DNA of 10,704 bases from Chromatiales bacterium (GCA_027001895.1 JALTLP010000319.1:1-10704); one strand, 5' to 3'; counted from the first letter of the stretch, positions 1 through 7,789 are shown. Translations and numbers: made by a program. Notes: generated by a model not told the origin, from the letters alone.

Positions 1-551
1 ACCCGGCCATTGAATTACTTACTGCCGCTTTAACAGTGACCGTTGTTTTACAATTTGGTTTAACTTTGCAGGGCTTGTTTGCCGTACTGCTTACCTGTAA
101 CCTTATAGCACTAAGCGGCATAGACATAGATCATCAGTATTTACCTGACAACCTGACACTTCCTTTTATATGGCTGGGTTTATTTCTTAACAGTTTCAAC
201 TTATTTGTTGATTTACACAGTGCGGTTATCGGTGCTATTGCCGGTTATCTAAGCTTGTGGATTGTTTACCAGGTATTTAAATTACTAACAAAAAAAGAAG
301 GGATGGGATACGGTGACTTCAAACTGCTTGCCCTGTTCGGTGCCTGGTTTGGCTGGCAATCAATTCCTCTTATTATCGTTCTGTCTTCAGTCGCCGGAGC
401 TGTTATTGGTATCTCATTAATTATCTTCAAAAACCAGTCCCTTGGCAAAAAGATCCCGTTCGGCCCTTATCTTGCTATTGCCGGCTGGATATTTATGCTT
501 TGGGGTAACGCAATCAATACCTGGTATCTGCACTACGTTGCTGTTCTTTAA
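1..551 (+). CDS. pilD: Type IV prepilin peptidase / N-methyltransferase, 5'-truncated by window edge
   Basis: Membrane aspartyl protease of the inner membrane that cleaves the leader of type IV prepilins and type II secretion pseudopilins; full-length members also N-methylate the new N-terminus. The reading frame is open from base 3 to the stop at 549-551, giving about 182 visible residues; family members are roughly 280-290 aa, so about 100 N-terminal residues, including the usual cytoplasmic zinc/cysteine domain, lie outside the window. Both catalytic aspartates are visible: the first in GIDIDHQYLPD (codon 123-125), the second in the GxGD motif GMGYGDFK (codon 315-317). Several hydrophobic membrane segments surround them. 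The GTG at base 36 is an internal valine, because the upstream residues (PAIELLTAAL) match the family. coaE follows after 43 nt, the same order as the pilD-coaE pair of Pseudomonas. The pilB, pilC and pilin genes would be expected upstream but are not in view. Confidence 0.95.
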   Translation, partial: PAIELLTAALTVTVVLQFGLTLQGLFAVLLTCNLIALSGIDIDHQYLPDNLTLPFIWLGLFLNSFNLFVDLHSAVIGAIAGYLSLWIVYQVFKLLTKKEGMGYGDFKLLALFGAWFGWQSIPLIIVLSSVAGAVIGISLIIFKNQSLGKKIPFGPYLAIAGWIFMLWGNAINTWYLHYVAVL

Positions 552-594
552 CTTTTGTTTTGTACTTTCATTCTAATCAACCAGAAACTCACGC

Positions 595-1209
595 ATGATA
601 AAAATTGGACTAACAGGGGGTATAGGCTGCGGAAAAACAACGGTCAGTAATCTGTTTGCTGAATATAACCAGAATAATGATGAAGATGTTGTTGCTATCA
701 TTGATACCGATATCATCGCTCGCCAGATTGTTACTCCGGGAACCCCTGCCTATCAGCAAATACGCGATCTGTTTGGTGACAATATTCTCAATAAAGACAC
801 GACGATAAACCGGGCCATACTGCGTAAACTGGTTTTTAATAACCCTGACTCCAGAATTGCACTTAACAAAATTACACACCCGGCCATACAAAAGGAAGTA
901 CAGGAAAAACTTGGTAAGCTTGATGTAAAATACTGTATTATCGTCATTCCTCTGCTGCTTGAAACAGAGTCCGATTACAAACTCGACCGTATCCTGGTCA
1001 TTGACTGTGATGAAAGTCTGCAACTCTCACGTACCGCCAAAAGAGACAGAATTTCTGAACAAGATGTAAAGCTTATTCTTCAGGCCCAGGCCAGCCGTCA
1101 GCAACGCTTAAAATACGCTGATGATATAATTTCTAACAATGGTGATATAGACTCCCTGAGAAAACAGGTTGAACAACTCCACCATTTATACCTGAACATA
1201 GAAAAATAG
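595..1209 (+). CDS. coaE: Dephospho-CoA kinase
   Basis: Cytosolic P-loop kinase that phosphorylates the 3'-hydroxyl of the dephospho-CoA ribose with ATP, the final step of coenzyme A synthesis. The 204 aa length is normal for the family. The Walker A loop is at residues 8-15 (GGIGCGKT), the DxD segment binding substrate and metal at 37-39 (IDTDIIARQ), then the conserved THPAI segment, the IPLLLE segment, and the lid with arginines in AKRDRISEQD and SRQQRLKYADDIISN. A short acidic insertion (about residues 25-31, NQNNDED) sits between helix 1 and the DxD strand, where most members have a tight turn. The start is the ATG directly before IKIGLTGG; no Shine-Dalgarno sequence is obvious upstream. 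It lies between pilD (43 nt) and zapD (59 nt), the usual gammaproteobacterial order. The identification is secure. Confidence 0.97.
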   Translation: MIKIGLTGGIGCGKTTVSNLFAEYNQNNDEDVVAIIDTDIIARQIVTPGTPAYQQIRDLFGDNILNKDTTINRAILRKLVFNNPDSRIALNKITHPAIQKEVQEKLGKLDVKYCIIVIPLLLETESDYKLDRILVIDCDESLQLSRTAKRDRISEQDVKLILQAQASRQQRLKYADDIISNNGDIDSLRKQVEQLHHLYLNIEK

Positions 1210-1254
1210 TATAAATTCCGTTAATCCTGCATATTTTTTTTTTATCTTTTTTTA

Positions 1255-1260
1255 TATAAT
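1255..1260 (+). promoter_or_regulatory. Possible -10 element close to the zapD start
   Basis: A perfect TATAAT lies 8 nt before the zapD ATG, at the end of a T-rich tract (1234-1257). No good -35 hexamer is seen about 17 nt upstream (the region reads tatttt). If used, transcription would begin at or one or two bases before the ATG, giving a leaderless or nearly leaderless mRNA. AT-rich composition alone could produce this match, so support is weak. Confidence 0.25.
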
Positions 1261-1268
1261 CGAATACT

Positions 1269-2036
1269 ATGGATGAAATAGTCACATATGAACTACCCTT
1301 AAATGAACGTATACGTACGTTTATGCGCCTTGAGCATTTGTTCAGTCAGGCATCCTATACCCTGCGTGGTTATTCAACATGGGATAGCCGTGCAACCCTG
1401 TCTTCACTGGTTGATATCCTCGAATTACTTGCAAGAAGTGACTTTAAAAATGAGCTGTTCAAAGAGCTCGAATATCTGCACAATTCACTTTCTACCCTGA
1501 GTAATACACCCGGTGTTGACCTCGAACAATTAACAACCGTACTTGATCAACTCAATGAATCCATTAATTCACTACATCAGACAGACGGGCAACTGGGTGC
1601 CGAACTCAGAGCTAACGAGCTTATTGCTTCACTTATTCAACGTCATACTGTTATTAGTGGCAGCTGTGTATTTGATTTGCCTGCATACCATTTATGGTTA
1701 CAACAACCTGCCGAATCTCGTATCCAGAAAATTGAACACTGGTATGACAGTTTAAAGATAGTAAATAAACCTGTTGCACTTATACTGGGTATCCTGCGAG
1801 AAAGCAGTTCAGCAAACCCGCAAGTTGCTGAAAGTGGTTTTTACCAGCATTCTTTGGATAAAAATACTGATACAAAACTTATCCGCGTATCTGTTAACAA
1901 ACAGCTACCATATTATGCTGAACTCAGTGGCGGCAAACATCGCTTTACCGTCCGTTTTCTGGAACCCAGAGAAACTGGCAGACCCATGCAAACCAACGAC
2001 AATGTCAATTTTCAACTGAACTGTTGCAGTATATAA
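1269..2036 (+). CDS. zapD: Cell division protein ZapD (FtsZ-bundling factor)
   Basis: Cytosolic protein of the early divisome that binds the C-terminal tail of FtsZ and cross-links its protofilaments at midcell (formerly YacF, DUF1342). At 255 aa it has the family length. The N-terminus YELPLNERIRTFMRLEHLF matches the conserved start of the helical domain (E. coli begins FEHPLNEKMRTWLRIEFL). The middle carries GVDLEQL and the conserved GSCVFDLPAYHLWL, and the C-terminal beta domain carries GFYQ, SGGKHRFTVRFL and the terminal NFQLNCC. The agreement at the N-terminus supports the ATG at 1269. There is no Shine-Dalgarno sequence, and a TATAAT sits just upstream. The stop codon is directly followed by the ATG of yacG with no base between, implying translational coupling. 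ZapD occurs in beta/gammaproteobacteria, which helps place the source. Confidence 0.96.
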   Translation: MDEIVTYELPLNERIRTFMRLEHLFSQASYTLRGYSTWDSRATLSSLVDILELLARSDFKNELFKELEYLHNSLSTLSNTPGVDLEQLTTVLDQLNESINSLHQTDGQLGAELRANELIASLIQRHTVISGSCVFDLPAYHLWLQQPAESRIQKIEHWYDSLKIVNKPVALILGILRESSSANPQVAESGFYQHSLDKNTDTKLIRVSVNKQLPYYAELSGGKHRFTVRFLEPRETGRPMQTNDNVNFQLNCCSI

Positions 2037-2243
2037 ATGAATAAAATAATAAAATGCCCGACCTGCAAAAAAGAACTTGCCTGGACAAAAGAATCGGTCT
2101 GGCGACCGTTTTGTTGTGAACGCTGTAAATTGATTGACCTTGGTGAATGGGCCAGTGAAAACCACCGAATTGCTGGTGAACCCGCTTTACCTGCTGAAGC
2201 AGATACAGACTATCAAAACTTCAGCAACCTGCCAAAAGAATAA
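2037..2243 (+). CDS. yacG: DNA gyrase inhibitor YacG, zinc-binding
   Basis: Small zinc protein that in E. coli binds GyrB and blocks DNA binding by gyrase. The 68 aa product has four cysteine ligands, C7-x2-C10 and C26-x3-C30, with the same x15 spacing between pairs as E. coli YacG, followed by the signature CKLIDLGEWASE and an acidic, poorly ordered tail. Translation starts at an ATG touching the zapD stop (TAAATG) with no evident Shine-Dalgarno sequence, so ribosomes finishing zapD probably reinitiate here. It is the last gene of the plus-strand group; the next gene converges on it 36 nt downstream. In E. coli yacG is followed by mutT on the same strand, while here the mutT-type gene lies beyond the convergent point on the other strand. 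Confidence 0.95.
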   Translation: MNKIIKCPTCKKELAWTKESVWRPFCCERCKLIDLGEWASENHRIAGEPALPAEADTDYQNFSNLPKE

Positions 2244-2289
2244 ATACCAGAAGAATAAATATTTAACCTGGTCTGGCTATTATTTTATT
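2244..2289. terminator. Weak candidate bidirectional terminator between yacG and the convergent gene
   Basis: ATACCAGA (2244-2251) can pair with TCTGGCTAT (2272-2280) with one bulged base, enclosing a 20-nt AT-rich loop that contains the small palindrome AAATATTT (2257-2264). T-rich runs follow on both strands (tattttattt to the right on plus; ttattctttt on minus). The position between convergent genes is right for a shared terminator, but the stem is short and has only about three or four GC pairs, so this is tentative. Confidence 0.3.
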
Positions 2290-2759
2290 TGCAACGGAAT
2301 AACCGCTTTGTAAAGGCTGTCACTTGTAGCAACTTCAAGTTGCATTTCCCAGTCAGTTCGCTTGCTTGTACAAACAGGCAATAAGACCGAAGTTTGCCAG
2401 TAAGTATTGTTCGTTGGGTTCCGCCTTTTAATATAAAAACGGTTAAACCCCATGTCCATTGATTTCATGGAAAACTGCACAGACATACTTTCAATCTTTT
2501 TATCGAAACCCTCCATATTTAACTTCAGAAAAAATTTATGCATTGTTCGGGGCGTTTCGTTAAACTTCAGCCGGATAACATCGAGGCCTGAAGATAAACG
2601 ACATTCCAGCTTCTTAAAGTTACAATGATTAGCCATAACCAGTTGAATAACTTTTCTATTGTCACTATTAACTGATGTTGCATTTAGAAAATATTTAGAA
2701 GAAATTATTCCAACAATAATAACAATCACAAGGGTAGCAAATTGGTATATCTGTTTCAT
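2280..2759 (-). CDS. Uncharacterised membrane-anchored protein following the Nudix gene
   Basis: I do not recognise this family. From the ATG at 2759 the product is 159 aa: a short cytosolic start (MKQIYQ), one hydrophobic helix (about residues 7-27, FATLVIVIIVGIISSKYF) and a soluble domain of about 130 residues, predicted to be periplasmic. That domain is rich in alternating hydrophobic residues suggesting beta strands, has cysteines in NHCNFKKLECRL and LPVCTS, and a methionine-rich stretch (VQFSMKSMDMGFNRF). The start lies 1 nt after the Nudix stop and has a weak GGGA 8 nt upstream. An ATG at 2768 would overlap the Nudix stop and add three residues; the frame is open to 2825, but starts further inside the Nudix gene are less likely. 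Tight coupling places it last in the secA-argJ-Nudix operon. The single-helix plus beta-domain layout resembles small FixH/YtkA-type proteins, but that is only an impression. Confidence 0.75.
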   Translation of the reverse strand: MKQIYQFATLVIVIIVGIISSKYFLNATSVNSDNRKVIQLVMANHCNFKKLECRLSSGLDVIRLKFNETPRTMHKFFLKLNMEGFDKKIESMSVQFSMKSMDMGFNRFYIKRRNPTNNTYWQTSVLLPVCTSKRTDWEMQLEVATSDSLYKAVIPLQIK

Positions 2760-2760
2760 T

Positions 2761-3699
2761 TTATTCATCCCAGAATTCACGAATAGCTGCAATCCCATAT
2801 GCTCCAGTTTTTTTTGTTTCAGCAAGCATTGATTTTTTCATACCACCGAGGGCAAAAACAGGAATATCAGAGTGCTTAACCAGTTCCGTTAAGCCATCCC
2901 AGCCAAGCGTTGTTTGACATAGATGACTTGTGGTATGAAAAACAGGTGAAACAACAACAAGGTCTGCTTTTATACGACTAGCCTGTTCCAGTTCCGCTTT
3001 GTTATGAACTGAAGCTGCAAGTATTTTATTATCATCAACAGGTCGTGATGAATAATCAAATAATCGCTTACTGTTAAGGTGTATGCCATCAATATCACGT
3101 TTATCCAGAAATGTAATGTCCGAATTAACAATTAACTTTGTATTTTTTGCTTTACAAAGCTGCAGTGACACATCAATAAAGTCCAGGATATTTTCTGTTT
3201 CGGGATTCAGTCGGCATTGCAGTAAAACAGGCTGCCTTGTCAGGCATTGATGCAGCTTACTTGTGTAATCTTCTAAACCTGTATACTGACCCGTAATTGC
3301 ATAATAAACAGGATAATTCAGGCAATTAAGAATACCGCGATTTGCTACCGGAAAATCGTAATGACTTAATTCTGATAATGCTAACCAACGAATTTCCTGG
3401 CCTTGTGGGCTATGTGCAACACCATCAAAGCTATCAACCAGCCATACATCGAGTAATACATTCTTGTCCGGATACTGATAAGCAAGTTTAACCAGCGGTT
3501 CTGCCTGTTTTATATGAATATCCAGCTCTTCATATAATTCACGTTTAAGCGCAGCGAATACCGATTCACCCGCTTCGACTTTACCACCGGGAAATTCCCA
3601 CAACCCACCCTGATGTAAATGATCATGACGTTTAGAGACAAGATACTGTCCTTGCTTGTTACAAATTACGCCAACGGCTACATGTACTTGATCATTCAC
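2761..3699 (-). CDS. MutT-type Nudix hydrolase fused to a ThiE-like domain
   Basis: Two-domain cytosolic protein of 312 aa. Residues 1-128 are a Nudix hydrolase with a full Nudix box at 39-61 (G39, E45, R53-E54, E57-E58; the late glycine is D60). It resembles MutT, which hydrolyses 8-oxo-dGTP to the monophosphate and keeps oxidised guanine out of DNA. Residues 130-312 resemble thiamine-phosphate synthase ThiE (YYAITG, GIHLNS, ASVH, SPVFHTTSH, FALGGM). Several catalytic ThiE positions are changed: QxRxK reads Q161-C-R163-L-N165, the metal-binding ND reads N192-S193, the aspartate after GxHLGQ is lost, and the T-x-T-K lysine is H259. TMP synthase activity is therefore unlikely. This fusion is a known gammaproteobacterial arrangement. 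The start is GTG, with an in-frame TAA six codons upstream and no clear Shine-Dalgarno sequence. It follows argJ by 68 nt. Confidence 0.93.
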   Translation of the reverse strand: MNDQVHVAVGVICNKQGQYLVSKRHDHLHQGGLWEFPGGKVEAGESVFAALKRELYEELDIHIKQAEPLVKLAYQYPDKNVLLDVWLVDSFDGVAHSPQGQEIRWLALSELSHYDFPVANRGILNCLNYPVYYAITGQYTGLEDYTSKLHQCLTRQPVLLQCRLNPETENILDFIDVSLQLCKAKNTKLIVNSDITFLDKRDIDGIHLNSKRLFDYSSRPVDDNKILAASVHNKAELEQASRIKADLVVVSPVFHTTSHLCQTTLGWDGLTELVKHSDIPVFALGGMKKSMLAETKKTGAYGIAAIREFWDE

Positions 3700-3767
3700 G
3701 GAACAGGAACCGGTTTATGAAAATAGTATTAATAAAGAAAAGATATGGGCATGGATCGCAGTCACTA

Positions 3768-4982
3768 CTACGAACGATACTCTGCATTAATTTTTACATA
3801 GTCATATGAAAAATCACAGGTCCATATTGTCGAGCTTGCCGCGCCACGATTCATGCGAATATCAACCGTAATTTCGGTCTGTTGCATAACCTGCTGGCCT
3901 GATTCTTCAGTATAGGTTGCGGAACGACCACCCTTTTCAACTATACATACATCATTAAGATAAATTTCCAGCTTGTTAACATCCAGATCTTTTACTCCGG
4001 TACGACCTACCGCGGCCAGGATTCGCCCCCAGTTCGGGTCACTTGCAAAAAAAGCGGTCTTAACCAGCGGTGAGTGGGCAACAGTATAGGCAACCCTGTC
4101 TGATTCGCGGCTATTCTCAGCACCCGATACTTTGATCGTAATAAGCTTGGTTGCACCCTCGCCGTCACGCACCAGTGCTTTTGCAAGTAATTCAGCAACC
4201 TTGTTTAGCGCTTGCTGAAAATCATTTACGTTTAATTCTGAAATAACAACATTACTCTGGCCAGTTGCGGCCAGTACACAGGCATCGTTAGTCGAGGTGT
4301 CGCCATCAACCGTAATACGATTAAACGAAACGTTAGCGGCATTAACTAAACACTGATCAAGCAATGGCTTTTCAATTTTGGCATCGGTTGTAATATAGGC
4401 CAACATGGTAGCCATATCCGGGCGAATCATTCCAACACCCTTTGCAATACCGGTAATGGTGACAACCTGATTGGCAATACTGACCTGACACGATACCCCT
4501 TTAGGTACAGTATCCGTTGTCATGATGGCATTCGCTGCTGCCTGCCAATGGTGAGGATTTAAATCCAGCTTTAAGTCTGGAATAACGGTTTTTATTTTAT
4601 CAACAGGCAGATTTTCACCAATAACACCGGTTGAAAAAGGCAGTACCTGTTCAGCTTTGCATCCCATTTCTGCAGCTATTAATTCACAACAGGCATTCGC
4701 ATTATCAAGTCCTGTTTTTCCGGTACCGGCATTGGCATTACCTGCATTTATTAACAGGTATGCCGGCGTAGCTTGTGCAATATGCTCTTTGGCAACAGTA
4801 ACCGGTGCAGCACAAAATGCATTTTGAGTAAAAATAGCCGAACATGTAGAACCCGCTGACAGTTCAATTAAAGCGATATCCGTTCTATCACAATAACAAA
4901 TACCCGCAGCAGCGGTTGCCAGTTGCACACCTGCAACCGGTAACATGTGATCTATATCTTCTATTATATTTAATTGCTTCAC
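3768..4982 (-). CDS. argJ: Glutamate N-acetyltransferase / amino-acid acetyltransferase ArgJ
   Basis: Arginine biosynthesis enzyme that moves the acetyl group from N-acetylornithine to glutamate, releasing ornithine and recycling the acetyl group; bifunctional members can also use acetyl-CoA. The 404 aa precursor self-cleaves into alpha and beta chains. The cleavage site is the Ala-Thr bond in GMIRPDMATMLA, making T192 the new N-terminus and nucleophile. The oxyanion-hole pair is T118-G119 in LPFSTGVIGE. Other family segments are NAFCAAPV, INAGNANAGTG, the DGEGATK motif, the FASDPNWGRILAA motif and the C-terminal INAEYRS. The start is GTG at 4982, with an in-frame TAA five codons before it; the first ATG (residue 13) would remove part of the conserved N-terminal region. 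No Shine-Dalgarno sequence is seen. It lies 34 nt after secA, implying cotranscription; an argJ-mutT arrangement behind secA is also known in Pseudomonas. Confidence 0.97.
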   Translation of the reverse strand: MKQLNIIEDIDHMLPVAGVQLATAAAGICYCDRTDIALIELSAGSTCSAIFTQNAFCAAPVTVAKEHIAQATPAYLLINAGNANAGTGKTGLDNANACCELIAAEMGCKAEQVLPFSTGVIGENLPVDKIKTVIPDLKLDLNPHHWQAAANAIMTTDTVPKGVSCQVSIANQVVTITGIAKGVGMIRPDMATMLAYITTDAKIEKPLLDQCLVNAANVSFNRITVDGDTSTNDACVLAATGQSNVVISELNVNDFQQALNKVAELLAKALVRDGEGATKLITIKVSGAENSRESDRVAYTVAHSPLVKTAFFASDPNWGRILAAVGRTGVKDLDVNKLEIYLNDVCIVEKGGRSATYTEESGQQVMQQTEITVDIRMNRGAASSTIWTCDFSYDYVKINAEYRS

Positions 4983-5016
4983 GATTTTTTTAACTAATTA
5001 AAATTTTAACGCCTGT

Positions 5017-7719
5017 TTAGCTTAACCTGCCATGACATTGTTTGTATTTTTTACCTGAGCCACAAGGACAAGGCTCATTGCGGCCAACTTTACGACCTTC
5101 ACGTACAAAGGGCTCATGCTCTTCATCAGCCGCTTCTTCTCCCTCGGTCAGGGCAGACGCTTCATCATGTTGAAATTCCATATCGGTATCAAGACCACGA
5201 CGTCTTTGTTCTTCGAGTGCCGCAACTTCTTCTTCACTGCGAACCTCAACCCGGCTCAGAACCGTAACTACTTCGTGTTTTATTCTTTCAAGTAAATCAA
5301 CAAACAGTTCAAATGCCTCTCGCTTATATTCCTGCTTTGGATTTTTTTGAGCATAACTTCTCAGGTGAATACCCTGCCTGAGCTGATCCATCGTCGCAAG
5401 ATGCTCGCGCCACTGGTGATCCAGAACCTGTAACATAACTGCTTTTTCAATATGGCGGATAACTTCAGCACCGGATTCCTGTTCTTTTTTCTCATAGGCG
5501 GCCTCGACTTCCTGCAAAACTTTTTCTCGAAGCGATTCTTCATGCAGAGTATCGTCCTGTTTAAGCCAGCCACGTATATCGAGTTTTAGACCAAACTCAT
5601 CTTCCATCGCTTCTTCAAGCCCGGCAAGATTCCATTGCTCTTCCATACTTTGTTGCGGGATATAATTATTAATCACCGAATAAACAACTTCAAAACGCAT
5701 ATCTTTTATTTCATCGGAAATATCGGTTTCTTCCATTAATTCATTACGCTTACGATAAATTTCCTTGCGCTGATCGTTTGCGACATCATCGTATTCAAGC
5801 AGGTTCTTACGTGCATCAAAGTTGTGCCCTTCAACCTTACGTTGCGCATTTTCAATAGCTCGACTCACCCATGGATGTTCAATTGCTTCGTTTTCCTGCA
5901 TACCGAGTCGTTGCATAATAGAAGCCATCTTTTCTGATGCAAAGATACGCATTAGATTATCTTCCAGCGACAAATAAAAACGTGTCGATCCCGGATCACC
6001 CTGTCGACCCGCACGACCACGTAACTGGTTATCGATACGTCGTGATTCGTGACGTTCTGTACCAATAATACGCAAGCCACCGGCTTCAAGCACCTGTTTA
6101 TGCCTTTGTTCCCAGTCTTTCTTTAACTTTTCAATTTTTATATCGTCTGGTTTGTTGAGCCTGTCAATTTCAGAATCCAGATTACCCCCCAGAACAATAT
6201 CGGTACCACGACCGGCCATATTGGTTGCTATTGTTACCGCTCCAGGCAAACCCGCCTGGGCGACTATGTCCGCTTCGCGAGCATGTTGTTTGGCATTTAA
6301 TACTTCGTGTTTAATTTTTTCTTTCTTCAGAACACCGTGTAAAAATTCGGACACTTCAATCGATGCCGTACCGACCAGCACAGGCTGCTTACGTTGCTGG
6401 CAATCCTTTATGTCTTCAATAATCGCTCTGAATTTTTCTTGCTGTGTCAGAAAAATCTGGTCAACCTGGTCGATACGAATCATTTCCCGGTGAGTCGGTA
6501 TAACAACTACTTCCAGTCCATAAATTTGCTGGAATTCATACGCTTCGGTATCAGCCGTACCGGTCATACCCGACAATTTTTCATACAACCTGAAATAATT
6601 CTGGAAAGTAATCGAAGCAACTGTCTGGTTTTCCTGCTGAATATGTACCCCTTCTTTTGCTTCTATTGCCTGGTGTAATCCATCTGACCAGCGACGACCA
6701 TGCATGGTTCGGCCGGTAAATTCATCAACAATAACAATTTCATTATTTGAAACAATGTAGTCAACATTTTTCTGAAACAACACATGCGCCCTTAAAGCAG
6801 AGTTAACATGGTGTACCAGACCAATATTTGCCGGGTTATATAAGCTTTCTCCTTCTGCAAGTAAACCCGCTTCAGTCAACATTTCTTCTACATGTTGATG
6901 GCCTTCTTCACTTAAATGAATTTGTTTGTTTTTTTCTTCAACCGAATAGTCACCCGGACCATCTTCTTCTTCCTGCTTTACCAGTTTAGGTACCAACTGA
7001 TTAATTTTAAAATAAAGTTCCGAACTGTCTTCAGCCGGGCCGGAAATAATTAACGGTGTTCTTGCTTCATCAATCAGGATTGAATCAACTTCGTCGACCA
7101 CAGCAAAATTATGACCACGCTGGAATTTATCCGCCACTTCAAAAGCCATGTTGTCTCGCAGGTAGTCAAAACCATATTCATTATTGGTACCATATGTAAT
7201 ATCGGCTGCATAAGCGCTGCGTTTTTCATCCGGTTCCTGGTCAGCAACGACCACGCCAACCGACATGCCCAGAAAGTTATATAACTTACCCATCCACTCT
7301 GCATCACGTTTAGCAAGGTAGTCGTTTACTGTTACAACATGCACGCCCTTACCTTCTATTGCATTGAGATATACCGGCAATGTAGCCATCAGGGTTTTAC
7401 CTTCACCGGTACGCATTTCAGCAATCTTGCCCTGGTGTAAGACCATACCGCCAATCAGTTGCACATCAAAGTGGCGCATACCCAGCACACGTTTACTTGC
7501 TTCACGGACTGTTGCAAAAACTTCCGGCAGGATATCGTCCAGCGTTTTCCCATCTTTGAGTTGCTGTCGGAATTTGTCAGTTTGCTGTTTTAATTCATCA
7601 TCGGACAGTGGCTCTAGCTGTGCTTCGAGGGCATTTATTTGATCAACGATTTTCTTCAGCTGTTTAATATAACGCTCATTGCGACTACCAAAAATTTTCT
7701 TTACAACTTTCCCGAACAT
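5017..7719 (-). CDS. secA: Preprotein translocase ATPase SecA
   Basis: Motor ATPase that drives unfolded preproteins through SecYEG at the inner membrane. The 900 aa length is normal for gammaproteobacteria. Residue numbering matches E. coli at the ATP site: Walker A MRTGEGKT at 102-109 and Walker B VVDEVD with D209-E210, followed by IDEARTPLIISG. The preprotein cross-linking domain comes next, then GMTGTADTEA, NBD2 with ATNMAGRGTDIVLGG and the arginine finger region QLRGRAGRQGDPGS, the helical scaffold, an acidic linker, and the C-terminal zinc site C884-x-C886-x8-C895-H896, which binds SecB and lipids. The segment usually written PTNRPM reads PTHREM here, a modest change. The start ATG has a clear AGGAAG Shine-Dalgarno 7 nt upstream, the best in the window. 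It heads the group with argJ, the Nudix gene and the small anchored protein. There is no secM-like leader gene in the 90 nt upstream. Confidence 0.99.
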   Translation of the reverse strand: MFGKVVKKIFGSRNERYIKQLKKIVDQINALEAQLEPLSDDELKQQTDKFRQQLKDGKTLDDILPEVFATVREASKRVLGMRHFDVQLIGGMVLHQGKIAEMRTGEGKTLMATLPVYLNAIEGKGVHVVTVNDYLAKRDAEWMGKLYNFLGMSVGVVVADQEPDEKRSAYAADITYGTNNEYGFDYLRDNMAFEVADKFQRGHNFAVVDEVDSILIDEARTPLIISGPAEDSSELYFKINQLVPKLVKQEEEDGPGDYSVEEKNKQIHLSEEGHQHVEEMLTEAGLLAEGESLYNPANIGLVHHVNSALRAHVLFQKNVDYIVSNNEIVIVDEFTGRTMHGRRWSDGLHQAIEAKEGVHIQQENQTVASITFQNYFRLYEKLSGMTGTADTEAYEFQQIYGLEVVVIPTHREMIRIDQVDQIFLTQQEKFRAIIEDIKDCQQRKQPVLVGTASIEVSEFLHGVLKKEKIKHEVLNAKQHAREADIVAQAGLPGAVTIATNMAGRGTDIVLGGNLDSEIDRLNKPDDIKIEKLKKDWEQRHKQVLEAGGLRIIGTERHESRRIDNQLRGRAGRQGDPGSTRFYLSLEDNLMRIFASEKMASIMQRLGMQENEAIEHPWVSRAIENAQRKVEGHNFDARKNLLEYDDVANDQRKEIYRKRNELMEETDISDEIKDMRFEVVYSVINNYIPQQSMEEQWNLAGLEEAMEDEFGLKLDIRGWLKQDDTLHEESLREKVLQEVEAAYEKKEQESGAEVIRHIEKAVMLQVLDHQWREHLATMDQLRQGIHLRSYAQKNPKQEYKREAFELFVDLLERIKHEVVTVLSRVEVRSEEEVAALEEQRRRGLDTDMEFQHDEASALTEGEEAADEEHEPFVREGRKVGRNEPCPCGSGKKYKQCHGRLS

Positions 7720-7726
7720 GAAAAAA

Positions 7727-7732
7727 CTTCCT
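7727..7732 (-). promoter_or_regulatory. Shine-Dalgarno site of secA
   Basis: Reading on the minus strand, AGGAAG lies 7 nt before the secA ATG. It is the only strong Shine-Dalgarno sequence in the window and fixes the secA start. Confidence 0.8.
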
Positions 7733-7760
7733 GATTAACTAGTTATTAAATTCAATTATC

Positions 7761-7789
7761 TATAAATGAGGGCCAAGAATATACGCCAA
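7761..7789 (-). promoter_or_regulatory. Possible sigma-70 promoter of secA
   Basis: On the minus strand TTGGCG (7789-7784) is followed after 17 nt by TTTATA (7766-7761). Both hexamers are partial matches to TTGACA and TATAAT. The site lies in the 90-nt gap between the capA-like gene and secA, leaving a leader of roughly 35 nt. No terminator is visible in this gap, so secA might also be read through from the gene upstream. Confidence 0.3.

Noticed and set aside
36..551. Short prepilin peptidase beginning at the GTG at base 36
   Set aside because: The frame is open to the window edge and the upstream codons match the family, so this is the tail of a longer gene rather than a 171 aa protein.
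610..1023. Antisense open frame across coaE
   Set aside because: It is the reverse-strand shadow of a clearly conserved kinase gene and has no family features.
1231..1257. T-rich tract after coaE as a rho-independent terminator
   Set aside because: No GC-containing stem precedes the T-run; it is better explained as AT-rich spacer, possibly with a promoter.
6152..6678. Plus-strand open frames inside secA
   Set aside because: They lie opposite conserved SecA motifs, overlap each other in different frames and show no recognisable domain.
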